64,000 nucleotides of DNA, from positions 16,890,001-16,954,000 of the forward strand of contig NW_026947486.1 of the NCBI RefSeq assembly GCF_034190915.1. The letters are read 5' to 3'. The position numbers and the translations under genes are program-made. This DNA comes from Cavia porcellus. Lineage: Eukaryota; Chordata; Mammalia; Rodentia; Caviidae. The notes beneath the pieces were generated by a model. That model made no database searches. It was not told the origin of the DNA and saw only the letters and a program-made list of their open reading frames with translations. Shown in pieces: positions 35,831-47,830 of the stretch. Position 1 is the first letter of the stretch. Every line of letters starts with the position of its first letter.

Positions 35831-36479
35831 TTCCTAGAAGCAAGTATTAGTCTAACACCAAAGCCAGAGAAAGACACAACCAAAACAAGAAAATGACAGC
35901 CAAATCTCCCTAATGAACATAGAAACAAAAATTCTCAATACAATATTTGCAAACAGAATGCAGCAAACCATCAAGAAGATTATACACCACGACCAAGTGG
36001 GGTGTATATTACAGAAAATTGGAAAAGATTTGTCTATGACAAACCAAATGCCAGCACCATATTAAACAGCCAAAAACTGAAAGTCTTTACTTTAAAGTCA
36101 GGCAAAAGGCAAGGATGTCCATTATTACCACTCCTATTCAATATAGTGTGGAAATACTAGGCAGAGCAATTAGATAAGAGAGAGAAAGGAATAAGGATAG
36201 AAAAGAAGAAACTAAATTATCATTACTTGCAGATGACATGATACTCTACATAGAAAACCCCCAAAATTCCATTGAAAGTCACCTAGATATAATAACTAAA
36301 TTAACTAATGTAGCCAGATACAAAGTCAACACTGAAAAATAAATAGGATTCCTATACACAAACAACAAACTCAACTGAGAGAGAAGTAAGAGAACCATGC
36401 CCTTCAGAATAGCATCCAAAATAATAAAATACTTAGGAATCAATCTAACAAAAGAAGCAAAAGAGACTCTCACTGGACC

Positions 36480-36998
36480 TGGGGGATGTGTGCTGCCCTG
36501 AGACCTTGGCCAATGCAGCCACACACTTTCTGCGTGAATCCAGCCAGCCCTGAGGAATGCCACACCACACTGAACCTTGGCCTGTGCTGCTACGTGCTTC
36601 CTATATGACTCCCGCCAGCCCTGGAGAGCAAGTTCTGTCCTTGGACTTTGGCCCATGCAGCTGCACTCTTCCTGCATGACTCCAGCTTGCACTGAGAAAC
36701 ACTGCTCCTCCCTGGGATTTTGGCTTGCACAGACACAAGTTCCTGCATGACTCCCGCAAGCCCCAGAGAGCACATGCTGTCCTTGAACCTTGGACCGATG
36801 GGCTACATGCTTCCTGCATGACTCCATCTAGCACTGAGGAACCCCATGCCTCCATAGGACCTTGGTCCATGACATGCAGGCTTCCTGCATGACTCCCTCT
36901 GGCCCCAGGGAATGTGCGCTGACATCAGCCCATGCAGCTACGCACTTCCTGTGTGTCTCCAGTCAGCATTAAGGAACGCCACACTGCCCTGGGACCTT
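36480..36998 (+). repeat. seven 65-74 bp promoter monomers of L1 I
   Basis: The motif CTTCCTGCATGACTCC recurs, with small changes, at about 36528, 36598, 36668, 36742, 36809, 36880 and 36945, giving a period near 70 bp. Each unit also carries a GGACCTTGGCCCATGCAGC core. The block is GC-rich and sits at the 5' end of a full-length L1, so it is probably its old promoter. Open - strand frames here (36279-36870) come only from the repeat. Confidence 0.85.
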
Positions 36999-37751
36999 GG
37001 CCCACACCCAGCAGATTCCTAGACCCAGGACATCTGCAGGCCCCACGGGGACAATCCCTACCTCCTGAACCTAATACTGCTATTGATCTTCAGCTCCCAC
37101 CCTTTCTCCCAGAACCTTGGATTACAGCAGATTAACTGTGCTAGCTTGAAGGGAGATTCAATAACTGCCTCACCCAAACAGAAGATCTCAGCAGGCTTCA
37201 GTCAGTGTGCTGGGTATGCGCCTAAAATAGAGGTGTACAATGGGTAAATAGGGCCAGTAGCAAAGCTCCCTCCAACAAACTGTAAGACTTTGGTGAGTCT
37301 GGCAAGTGGGGGTGACCTCTTCCTGCACACAGAAAACATCAGGCAGGGTGAGGAGTGTTCCAATAAGGACTTCCCCAACTTGGAGGAAATCAAAAAGGCT
37401 TATGAGACACACAGGCACACAATAGGGGACACAGTAGGACCTCAGCTGACACAAACACTAGAGACAGGGACATTCAGTGACCTGGAATAACCTGAAAATA
37501 AAGTAATAGCAGGAAAGAAAAGTTGACCTACATTAATACTACTAGGCTTCTCAGCCTAAGAAAAATATAGGACTGCCACAAAGGGCCATTCAGTGTTACA
37601 TCAGGTGACTGGCCCACCTCTTCATTGAGGGACCCAGCAATTGGACAAACATCAAACCTACAATGGGACACACTACTGACAGTTGACACTAGTGGGATAG
37701 AAGAACCAACTATTAACTCAAAAGTGGAAAATGGCAAAATGAAAAAGCAAA

Positions 37752-38800
37752 ATGCAATCTCAAACATCTAGTTCACCAGAAGCAAATACAGGAGACACTG
37801 AAACAGAGAACTTCAAAAATAACACACCAGAATTCGACGAACAAATAACAAGTGAAATAAAAGAACAACTCCATGAGGCTATAGATGAAATCAAATTAGA
37901 AGTGCTCCCCCATGTAGAGATAGATATAACAACCTTAGTAAAGGATTTTCTAAGCACAGCTAAAGATGAAATAGAGAAAAAAGTACAAGAGCATGGAAAA
38001 CTGGTTGAAATCTTGAATGAACAATATGTAAAACAAGTAGAATTCATGAAAAAAAACACTCAAAGAGACAGCCAAAAAACAAAAAATTCTATTGAAAGCT
38101 GGCAAAAACCATTTAAATGAAGCTGAGGACAGGATTTCGGACCTTGAGGACAGGATCTCACTTAGTGATCATGAAAGCATAGAACATTTAAAAATAACAA
38201 AGCAGCATGAAAATGACAATCCAGCAAATTCAAGATGATGCCAAGAGCAACAATATAAGATTAATAGGCATCAGTGAAGATGCAGGAGTCAATGCAAATG
38301 ACATAACTAAAATATTCACAGAAGTAATAGCAGAAAATTTCCCAAACATTGGGCAAAATCTGACATGCAGATAAATGAGGAATACAGAATTCCAAACAGT
38401 TACAACCAGCATAAATCTACATCCACCCATATAATAATAAAGATCTCAGACACACAGCATAAAAATAGAATACTCAAAGCTGTTAGAGAAAAGACACAAC
38501 TCACCTATCAAGGAAAGCCCATTAGAATCACAGCACTTTTCAGCACAACCCTCCAATCAAGACAAGCTTGGAGTGAGTTATTTCAGGCTGTGAGAAAACA
38601 CTTTCCAACCCAGACTGATGTACTCAGCAAAACTTTCATTCAAATTTAATGGAGAAACAAGATACTTCCATGACAAAGAACAACTGAAGAAATTCACATG
38701 CCGACTCTAGAAAGAATGTTGAAACACATACTAGATAGAGATAAAAATAATCACAATCCCCAGAACAACAACAAAAAGAAAAACCAGACAAGTAATTAAA
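37752..38800 (+). pseudogene. L1 I ORF1 remnant
   Basis: Starts MQSQTSSSPEANTGDTETEN and is open for 122 codons (37752-38120). It shows an acidic N-terminus and a heptad-rich coiled coil (KDFLSTAKDEIEKKVQEHGKLV). A frameshift at about 38110 shifts the rest. The RRM-like region lies at about 38230-38370 and the C-terminal domain at 38365-38649 (STHIIIKISDTQHKNRIL). The N-terminal part is longer and more acidic than that of C, in line with a different subfamily. The end is approximate. Confidence 0.85.
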
Positions 38801-38839
38801 CAAGGGGGAAAAGCAGAAAGCAAATAACTGGAACATAAC

Positions 38840-41800
38840 ATGGCAGAGTCAAACCAGTGCATATCAGTGATATCTATAAATGTAAATGGGCTCAATTCAC
38901 TTATCAAAATAAATAGGTTGATAGAAAGGATCCAGAAACATGATCCCACAACGTGCTGCATACAAGAAACATATCTGACCCAAAAGGAAACTCATAGATT
39001 AAAACTCAAAGGATGCAAAACAGTATTCCATGCAACATGAACCTAGAAAAAAGCAGGAGTATCTATTCTATTTGTACACAACATGAACTTCAAACCTAAT
39101 ATGATTAAAAGAGATAAAGTCACTAAAAACTCATTAGTGGAAAAATTCAAGAGGGAGAACTAACAGTTGTGAATATATACGCATCAAATACAGGAGCACC
39201 TAATTATGTAGGACAGATACTAATGGACATGAAAAACCAAATACACAAGAACACAAGTATAACAAGGGAACTTAACAGTCCATTGTCAAAATAAGACAGA
39301 TCAACTAGACAAAAATTCAGCAAAGAAATAATAGAACTCAATCATACCTGTGAGCGATTGGACTTAGCAGATGTTTACAGAGTGGTCCACCCAACTACAT
39401 CAGAATATACATTCTTCTCAACTTCACATGGGACATTCTCCAAAATAGACCATATATTATCCCATGAAGTATTCTTAAGTAACTGCAAAGGTATTGAAAT
39501 TATCCCATGCATAATATCTGAGCATAGTGCATTGAAACTGGAAAGTAATGGCAAAACAAATTGCAAAACCTGCACAAATACATGGAAATTAAATAACAAT
39601 GTTTTGAACAACCAGTGGGCTACAGAAACAACCAGTGGGCTCTGCATTTAAAGAAGAAATAAAAACAATACCTACAATTCAATGAAAATGCAGAAACAAG
39701 GTACTGTAATCTGTGAGATGCAATGAAAGCAGTCTTAAGAGGGAAATATATGGCAATAAATTGTCACATCAAGAAATCAGAACCATCATAAATAAACAAC
39801 ATACTGCTTCATCTCAGGCTTCTAGAAAAAGAAGAGCAAGGTAAACCCAAAGCTCTTAGACCAGAGGAAGTTTTAAAGATGAGAGCAGAACTCAATTCAA
39901 TTGAAACTAAAAAACAATACAAAGAATTAATGAATCAAAAGGCTAGTTTTCTAGAAAATAAATAAAATTGACAACCTCTAGCTAACTTTATAAAGAACAA
40001 GAAAGGAAAAACCCAAATTCACACAACAAGGACTGAAAAGGGGGAAATAATTACAGATCCCATGGAAATTCAAAAGATAATGAATACCTACTTTGAAAAT
40101 CTCTACTCACGTAGAGTGGAAAACACAGAGGAAATGGACATATTTCTAGGAATATATGAAGTACCAAATATCAGGCACGAAGCTATAGCAATGTTGAATA
40201 ACCAAATAGCAGCTATTGAAATTGAAAACATAATTTAAAATTTATCAACAAAGAAAAGCCCAGGTCCAGTTGGATTCACAGCTGAATTCTATAAGAAATT
40301 TAGAGAAGATTTGATACCAATACTCCTTAAACACATCAATGAAATTGTAAAGGAAGTAATTCTTCCTAAATCATTCCTGGAGACAAGTATTACTCTAATA
40401 CCAAAATCAGAGAATGACCCAATGAAGAAAGGAGAACTATAGGTCATTCACATTAATGAACATTGATGCAAAGAGTCTCAATAAAATACTGGCAAATAGA
40501 ATGCAGCAAATCATCAAAAGATTTTACATCATGACCAAGTGGAATTCATTCCAGGAATACAGGCATAGTTTAACATAAGCAAGTCAATGTAATACACCAC
40601 ATCAACAGAGCCAAAAATAAAAACCATATGGTCAACTCAAAAGATGCAGAAATGATTTTGATAAAGACCAACACACATTCATGATAAAAATCCATCAGAA
40701 ACTCGGAATACACAGTGTCTACCTCAATCATATGAAGGTCATCTATGACAAACCAACAGTCAGCATTATACTAAATGGAAAAAACTGAAAGCTTTCATTT
40801 TAAAATCAGGAATAAGACATGAGTAGGACTCAAAATCATGAGTCCTATTCAAAATACTTCTGCAAACACTAGCCAGGGCAATCAGAAAAGAGAGAGAAAT
40901 AAAAGGAATAAAGATAAGAAAGGAAGAATTTACATTATCATTATTTGCAGATGACATGATACTTTACATAGAAGACCCAAAAATTCCATTAAAAGACTGC
41001 TAGAAGTAATAAAAAAACATTCAGCAGTGTAGCTGGATACAAAGTCAACACTCAAAAATCAATAGCATCCCTGTACACAAACAAAAAACTCACTGAGAGA
41101 GAAATTATGGAAATATCACTCCTCACAATAGCATGTAAAATAATGAAATACTTAGGCATCACCCTGACAAAGAATGTGAAAAACCAATATGCTGAAAATT
41201 GTGCTACATTTTAAAAAGGAGATTGAAGAGAATATCAGAAAATGAAAGGATATTCCTTGCTCTTAGCTAGGAAGAACCAAAACTATGAAAATGACCGTAT
41301 TCCCAAAACTGTTATACAGATTTAAAGCAATCTCAATCAAAATACCATTAGCAACCCTCATAGATCTAGAGAAAGCACTCTCAAAATTCACCTGGGAACA
41401 GAAGAAACCTAGAATAGCAAAGGCTATTCTGGGTAACAAATTCAAGGCAGGAGGCATCTCAATTCCTGACTTGAGACTGTACTACAAAGCCACAGTGATA
41501 AAATCAGCAAGGCAATGGCAAAGAAATAGACCTGAGGATCAATGGAACTGATTAGAAGATACAAGCACAACTGCAAAGACACTCATCCACCTGATATTTG
41601 GGGTTAAATATGTACACTGGAAGAAGGATACCCTCTTTAACAAATGGTGTTGGCAAAATAGGCTCTGCACATGCCAAAGACTGGAACTAGAACCATGCTT
41701 ATCACCAGGCATTATCCTAAAGTCTAAATGGATCAAAGATCTAAATATTAAAACAGAAACTCTAATCTACTGAAAGACAAGGTAGGTAGAAGTCTTGGAG

Positions 41801-42660
41801 ATGTAATGGTAGGCAAACAGTTCATGAACGAAATGCAAACTGCACAGGAAACACTTCAAAGTATCAACAACTGGGATCTCATATTATTGAAAAGTTTCTG
41901 CACTTCAGAAGCAATCACCAACAGAGTGAAAAAAAAAACCAACAGAATGGGGAAAAATTATAGCCAGAAACCCGTCAGACAAAGGACTTATATCCAGAAA
42001 ATGTAAAGAACTGAAAAATTTCAAGGCCCCAAAATCAAAAATCCTCTCCAAAAATGGGCATCTGAGATGGACACACAGTTGTCATATGAAGATATAAAAC
42101 TGTCAAATAAATACATGAATAAATGTTCACCATCACTGGTCATTCAAGAAATGCAAATTAAAACATAATCGGGATTTCTTCTCACTCTGGAAAGTACAGC
42201 TGCCACCAAGAAATCAACTGATAACAAATATTGTCTAGGCTGTGGAGAACAAGGAACACTATTCCACTAGTAGAGGGAGTGTAGACTGGTGAAACCACTG
42301 TGGGTATCAGTATGGAGAATCCTCTGAAGACTAAGATTGGAAGTTCCATTCAATCCAGCTATTCCCATCCTGGGTATTTTCCCTAAAAAAATGAAAAAGT
42401 CATATCACAGTGATATATGTGCACCCATGTTCATAGCAGCATAATTTGTATTAGCTAAATCTTGGAAACATCAAGATGTCCATCAACCACAGAGTGGATG
42501 AAAAATATGTGGTAATTTTATACAATGGAATATTACTCACCTATAAAAAGAATAATCTTGAGCCCTTCATAGGCAAATTGAAACACTTTGAGGCTCTTCT
42601 CATTAGTGAAATATATAAGAATCGTATTTATAAATGTCACATTGTGTCTCTATGTGTAAA
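38840..42660 (+). pseudogene. L1 I ORF2 remnant
   Basis: Starts MAESNQCISVISINVNGLNSL. Endonuclease motifs are seen at 39358-39651 (HGTFSKIDHILSH), with a 20-bp tandem duplication near 39606-39645 (AACAACCAGTGGGCT repeated) that disrupts the end of the domain. The RT lies at about 40130-40980; the TTTGCAGATGACATGATAC palm sequence (40950) still encodes FADDM but in a broken frame. Post-RT (41285-41551) and C-terminal segments follow to the stop at about 42658. Many indels make it inactive. Confidence 0.85.
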
Positions 42661-42995
42661 GATAATAAGAAATGTAGGAGCAATAAAACCCAAAAATGTG
42701 TAATTGCTATTGTAAAAAAGAGAGGAAAAGAAAGTGCTCTGAAGGATATAACTGCATGTATGTTTAAGTGTGTAGGATTGATAAACATATTACTAAGTTT
42801 TGTTGGATCACTGAACAGAACTGTTTGCAGTTTTGCTGTTTGAATGACCACTGTGTATACATTACTTTTGAAACTTGAGCAACTATTTCAAAGAAGGCAG
42901 TATATAATTTATCAACTAGTGACTTCTTACTCTTTTTTTGAAATTATGTTTTATTTCTACCCTTTTTTTCTCTTCAAATAATTTTTTTAAAAATT
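42661..42995 (+). other. short 3'UTR and tail of L1 I
   Basis: About 335 bp, collinear with the 3'UTR of A and with the terminal part only of C and F. It has GGAGCAATAAAACCCAAAAATG near the start, TTGTTGGATCACTGAACAG in the middle and an A/T-rich end with a degenerate poly(A) signal (AAATAA near 42976). The 150-bp subrepeats of the long 3'UTR form are absent. Confidence 0.75.
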
Positions 42996-45368
42996 AAAAG
43001 ATCAATTCAGGGAGATTTATAATACCCTGAAAAAGAAATTGAAGATGTCATAAAATGTAAAGACATTTCTTGTTCATGGATAGGAAGAACGAACATTGTT
43101 AAAATGACCATTCTCCCAAAACTTTTATACAGGTTTAGTGGAATCTAATCAAAATATCACTAGCAATACTCACAGATCTAGATAAATCATTCCCAAAATT
43201 CATCTGGAACCACAAAAGACCTGGAATACAAAGGTAATCCTAAGCAACAAACTAAAGGCTAGAGGCATCACAATCCCTGGCTTGAAGTTATACTGCAAAG
43301 TCACTGTAGTTAAATAGGCATGGTACCAGAATGAAACAGACCTAAATATCAGTTGAATACATTAGAAGATACAACTACAACTACAAACACACTCAGCCAC
43401 CTAATCTTTGATAAAGTGGCCAAACACGTTCATTGGAAGAACAGTAGTTTCTTTAATGGTGACTGGAAAATTTGGCTCTCCATTTGCCAAAAAACAAACC
43501 TGGACCCGTGCTTATCACCATGTGTTAACTAAAGTCTAAATGGGACAAAGATCTAAATATTGAAATAGAAACATTAAATCTGCTAGAAGAAAAAGTAGGT
43601 AGAAATTTTGAAGACATAGGGGTAAGTAGTCAATTCATGAAAAGAATCAAACTGTATGGGAAATGCTTCCCAGAATCAGTAACTAGGATCACATCTTAGT
43701 AAAAAGCTACCACATGTCAAAAGAAATCACTAACAGAGTGAAAAGAAAACCCATTAGTTGGGAAAAAACCTTAGTCAACTGTCCCTCAGACAAAGAACTT
43801 CTCTCTAGAACATATAAAGAATTAAAAAATATCAGACTCCCAAAATTCAAAAACCCTATCTAAAATGAGTATCTGGGATGAATACACAGTTCTCAGATAA
43901 AGAAATACAAATGGCAAAAAATACACAAAAATGTTCAGCATCATTGGTCATTAAAGAGATGAAAATTGAAACCACACTGAGATTATATCTCACTCCAGAA
44001 AGAATGCCCAGGATCAAGAAAACTACCAACAAATGCTGGAAAGGCTGTGGGGAAATATGAACTTTTCTTTACTTTTGGTGGGAGTGCAGACTGGTGCAAC
44101 CACTGTGAAGGTCTGTCTCGAGGTTCCTCAAAAAACTGGGATTGGAAGTCCCATTTGACTCAGCTATTCCACTTTTGGGCATATTCGCAGAAGAACTGAA
44201 AACATCTTACCACAGTCATATATGTGCATCCATGTTTGTAGCAGCACAATTTGTAATAGCCAGATCTTGGAAACAACCTAAATGCTCATCAACTGAGGAA
44301 TGGATAAAAAAAATTGATACTGTTATAGAATGGAGTACTTCTCCACTATAAAAAAATTATCACATTGAGATATGTATAAGTAAATTGATGCAACTTGAGA
44401 CCATACTCACAAGTGAAATAAATCAATCTCACATGTGTAAATATCATATTGCTTCCCTAGTGTAAGAAATGGTAAGTGTATATAAGATATAAAATCCTCA
44501 ATAAATACAGAGAAAGGATCAGAATCTGCTCAAAGGGGAAAAATAATATGTCTGGGAAAAGAAGGAAACAACAGGAAGGGAAAAATATCTAAATTTGTAT
44601 AAATACACTTAGGATAGTTAAGATGATTGTGTTACAAATTGTATAAGCACTTGGAACAAAACAGTTAACATTCACAGGGTTGGAACAATTATGGGTGTTT
44701 GTGTCTGGTGACCTGAGGAATTCTAGAAGACATTATGTAAAATAACAACCCTAGTTATGTTCCTACCACCTTGTTTTGAAGGCCTATATCATTGTTTTGG
44801 GTTCTTCACTATTGTTATTTATTTGTCTTTTTTTTTGTTCCATATTTTTCTCAGAATCTGTTCTCTTTTGTTATTCTCTCTAATGCAGAAAGGATAGGTA
44901 TGCATGTAGAGGCTTATACATGCCTGGAACTTCTAAACAGTTTTGAGAATTGATTATATTATGCATGATGAAAGGAACAGCTACATTGAAGAAAAATAGA
45001 CATTATGGTATCCATTGCTGATTCCATACCATCATGCTGTAAAATTCAGTACTGTTTTCATTCTCTGTTCAGAGTAGTTTTAGTCTGCTTTGTATTGTTT
45101 AATTTCAACATACATCAATATATGGACAGCTATCTTGAAGAGAACAAGAGACATAATAGCAGCCATTGTTAATTTACCTATTGTCTGGTTCTGAAGGCCT
45201 CTAATGCCTTAAATACTCTGCTCTGATCAGGTATACTATTTTGTTTTGTATGAATTCATTGTGTGTGAAGATGTGGACAACTATTTAGAAGAAAGCAGGA
45301 AACATTATGGGAGCCACTGTAGATCTCCTGTTGTTTTGCTTTGAAATCTGTATCACTTACATTGTTTT

Positions 45369-46535
45369 CTTATTTTAATTTTATTTTGATGGTAGTAAAA
45401 TACCACAGAACAAGACAGAACAAAGCCAACTGAGACAGTGCAGTGAAATTGGTACAGAACTTCACAGCAAGATACCAGGAGAAGAGTACTAGGTAACATA
45501 GTATGTCTCATTATCTTCATAATAGTTGTACATTCAAGTAGGTATATGGAAATCAAACCAGAAACGTAACATTATAAAATCAATCAAAAGAGAATTTTGA
45601 ATTGTGCAAAACAATTAATCAGAACAAAGCAAAACAGTGAAAAAGTGAAAACATTTGCCTTTAAACAGAAGATAGAAGAGAATCCCCCATATGTGCTATA
45701 TTGTATATGGTCATCTTCCCAAGAGACACTCGGACCTCTTGACAGGGTGGGGAGAAGGGATGGGATGTTTGATTTTCAGCCCAGGCTTCAGTAGGCTTAT
45801 GGGAGACACTGACTAGTTCTCTTCCTATCTCATGCCAGGGCCCTTTACCAGGAAGGGAAGCATGTTGCTTTCTTTCTTAGCCACTTAAGTTCCACCATGG
45901 CTGATCTCAGGAGATGCTGCCTGGTTCTCTTCCTCGCTTGCACTAGGAAGAGAGGTGAATTGCTTTCTTTTTTATTATTTTTTAATTTTTTATTTTTTTT
46001 AAAGATTAAGATAAAAGAGGACATAACAACACAGGTCAGAACAGAACAATTTAAGCAACATAGTGTTTCACCACAAGACAACCCGACATAACAGTAGTTA
46101 CCATAGTGTCTCTTTCCTTGAAATATTTGAGTATACCTTCATATACTATAGCATCAAGCATAAAAGACAGTGTAAAACCATTCAAGAGAATGAAAGTATT
46201 ACAGGGTATTCAGAACCAACTAACAGAAAATGAACAGTGGTTGCTATATCTCCTTGTCTATAAAATATTTTGTTTATACTACCACATATAATAAAATCCA
46301 ATAGGATACAACATGATAAAACTGATGGAGGCAGAAAAGCCTGATGAGATAATTTTAAATCATCTTCAAAAAGAGATGGTTTTAAATCATCACTAGCTAT
46401 TATAGTGTCTTGTTTTCTTCAAAACAGCTGTTTATACCATCACAGACAATAACATCAAACATCCCAGTATAAAACCAGTGAATTGCTTTCTTGCTCAGCC
46501 ACCTAAGTTCCACCATGGCTGGATCTCAGGATATG
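45369..46535 (-). mobile_element. ORF-less L1-derived element (monomers plus L1 3'UTR)
   Basis: On the - strand this element has two tandem units of about 100 bp at its 5' end (each with GAGATC(C)AGCCATGGTGGAAC and a GAAGAGAACCAG/CTAG block), then a unique part, then an L1-type 3'UTR block with GTACAACTATTATGAAGATAATG and an A-rich end. No ORF1 or ORF2 sequence is present. The 13-bp sequence CTTACATTGTTTT flanks it perfectly (45356-45368 and 46536-46548), inside the 3'UTR of H. About 640 bp remain after removing the nested tail at 45970-46477. It could be a non-autonomous family moved by L1, or a single L1 with a large internal deletion. Confidence 0.68.
45970..46477 (-). mobile_element. 508-bp L1 3'UTR insertion, nested
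   Basis: A 5'-truncated L1 tail on the - strand. Its left end is T-rich (antisense A tail) and it has two or three 150-bp subrepeat cores like those of B and J. The 15-bp target duplication GTGAATTGCTTTCTT is perfect at 45955-45969 and 46478-46492. It interrupts a monomer of the surrounding ORF-less element and so is the youngest layer at this site. Confidence 0.9.
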
Positions 46536-46613
46536 CTTACATTGTTTTGTTCTGATCTGCTTTGTTCTGTTTTGTTATGTTTAGTTTTGCTGTCTTTAAA
46601 ATAAAAAAGAAAG

Positions 46614-46905
46614 AAAAACAAATGTAATGTGTTGTATCTAATTTGAAGAATCTAAAAAAGATGACAACAAAGTAGAAAGCAGACTATTATTAGACAAGAG
46701 ACAGATGACAAGGTGAAGGAGGAGGGGTGGAAGGGTAGGTAACAGGGGAGATGGATATAATCAAAGCATAGCATGTGCTTAGAAACACTTCCAATTAGTG
46801 AAGCGGTTGGAGGGTTGGGTAAAGGAGTGAATGGGGGTTAAAATGATCAAAGTATTTTATGCACATGTACAACTTTTCCAAAATAAAATCCATTAGTCTT
46901 TATAA
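46614..46905 (+). mobile_element. ancient L1M element G, right part (3'UTR)
   Basis: Continues G after the H insertion: ATCTAATTTGAAGAATCTAA, then a G-rich stretch (AGGAGGAGGGGTGGAAGGG near 46720), then an AAAATAAAATCC end near 46880. This order is that of old L1M 3'UTRs as I recall them. It ends near 46905. Confidence 0.6.
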
Positions 46906-46999
46906 CCAAGTTTTTAAAAAGAATGAAAATACTTTAACAAAAGTAAAGGTAATTATTTTTTATTTGAGAAACTTTTGAAGATTCAAATAAAATGTTAAT

Positions 47000-47241
47000 C
47001 AAAATATTCAACACAGAAAATAGAGTTTCATAATAAACTCATTTAAAAAAAAATAAAATGAGGGGCATGTGTGTTTATGTATCCATATAAAGACTTGTGT
47101 ATATATAATTCAAAATAATATGTAATATTTTATATTCAAGCTTTAAAAACAGAGAGCCTACTATTTGCTGCAACACGTATGGACTTGGGGATTGTTAAGG
47201 TAAGTGAAATAAACCAAGCAGAAAAAGGAAACTATTGCAAG
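47000..47241 (+). mobile_element. ancient L1M element K, left part
   Basis: A decayed end of L1M ORF2: GCCTACTATTTGCTGCAACA, ATGGACTTGGGGATTGTTAAG and AAGTGAAATAAACCAAGCAG are recognisable. It is split by L1 J and resumes at 53304. The left limit is a guess; 46906-47000 shows nothing I can name. Confidence 0.6.
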
Positions 47242-47252
47242 ATATCATTTCT

Positions 47253-47830
47253 TTTTTTAATTTTTTATTTTAAAGAGGTTAAGACAAAAGAGGACAAAAT
47301 AAAACAGATCAGAACAGAATAACGTAAGTAACACAGTCCTTCACCACAAGACAACCCAATATTAACAGTAGCTACCATAATGTCTCTTTCTTTGAAATAG
47401 TTGAGCATACCTTCACATACAAGAGTATCAAACATAACGAAATAGTATAAAACCATTGAAGAGAATGAAAGCATTACAGGGTGTTCAGAAACAAATAAAT
47501 GAAAATGAACAATTGCTACTATATTATCTATTTTTCCATAAAAACTTTGTTTATAATATCACATCTATTAAAATCCAATAACATACAACATGCTAGAACA
47601 AATGGAAACAAAAGCATGGTAGGACTTCAAAGCAAGATGATATTAAATCAGCAATGGCTATCATAATGTCTTGTTTTCTTCAAAATAGCTATACATAACA
47701 TCACAATTAATAAAATCAAACAAAACAAAATAAAACCATTCTAACTAATAAATGAAAACATTACAAGATTTAAAAGCAATGTAACAGAGAATTGTGTTTA
47801 TCATAAAGTCTTATGTACTCTTACCATTTA
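47253..47830 (-). other. 3'UTR of L1 J with subrepeats
   Basis: Subrepeat cores on the - strand lie at about 47375-47430, 47515-47580 and 47665-47715, spaced near 145 bp, like those of B. The T-rich left end (47252-47275) is the antisense A tail. Confidence 0.65.

Larger units (their letters stand above)
36465..42995 (+). mobile_element. LINE-1 element I, full length, nested in L1 H
   Basis: A 6.5-kb + strand L1 with 70-bp promoter monomers, unique 5'UTR, ORF1, ORF2 and a short 3'UTR, inserted in the post-RT part of H. The likely target duplication is short: AAAAGA at 36459-36464 and 42996-43001. Removing I rejoins H from its AACAAAAGAAGCAAAAGA stretch to TCAATTCAGGGAG, as in sister copies. 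Same subfamily as A. Both ORFs are broken. Confidence 0.88.
34953..44464 (+). pseudogene. L1 H ORF2 remnant, split by L1 I
   Basis: From the end of the endonuclease (NQWVTEEIKEEIK-like) through the RT to the C-terminal stop at 44462. Readable frame 35498-35896 covers the linker and first RT part and contains a 93-bp in-frame tandem duplication. A deletion near 36000 removes RT sequence between the GFIP region and the IYDKP region. The palm motif near 36225 reads LADDM. L1 I cuts the frame at 36465, and it resumes at 42996 and runs to the C-terminal motif near 44030-44060. Many lesions are present. Confidence 0.8.
34953..46613 (+). mobile_element. LINE-1 element H, 5'-truncated, nested in L1M G
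   Basis: H consists of 34953-36464, 42996-45368 and 46536-46613, with I and an ORF-less element inserted. It starts in the late endonuclease region of ORF2 and ends with a 3'UTR and A-rich tail. An imperfect 14-bp target duplication flanks it: AAAAGCAAATATAA (34938-34952 area) and AAAAACAAATGTAA (46614-46627). The flanks rejoin an L1M ORF2 end and 3'UTR. Confidence 0.75.
44465..46613 (+). other. 3'UTR of L1 H with subrepeats, interrupted
   Basis: A purine-rich segment (44500-44600) precedes three subrepeats at about 44965, 45125 and 45270, each with a GGACAGCTAT(C/T)TTGAAGA type core and a CATTATGG..GCCATTG block. The 3'UTR is interrupted at 45369-46535 and finishes at 46549-46613 with GTTTTGTTATG..AAAATAAAAAAG. 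The purine-rich start is not in the other copies, so H is another subfamily variant. Confidence 0.65.

Noticed and set aside
36279..36870. Three overlapping - strand frames of 60-180 codons rich in Cys, Ser, Gln and His
   Set aside because: They lie in the 70-bp GC-rich monomers of the L1 I promoter. The protein repeats follow the DNA repeat and run antisense to the L1.
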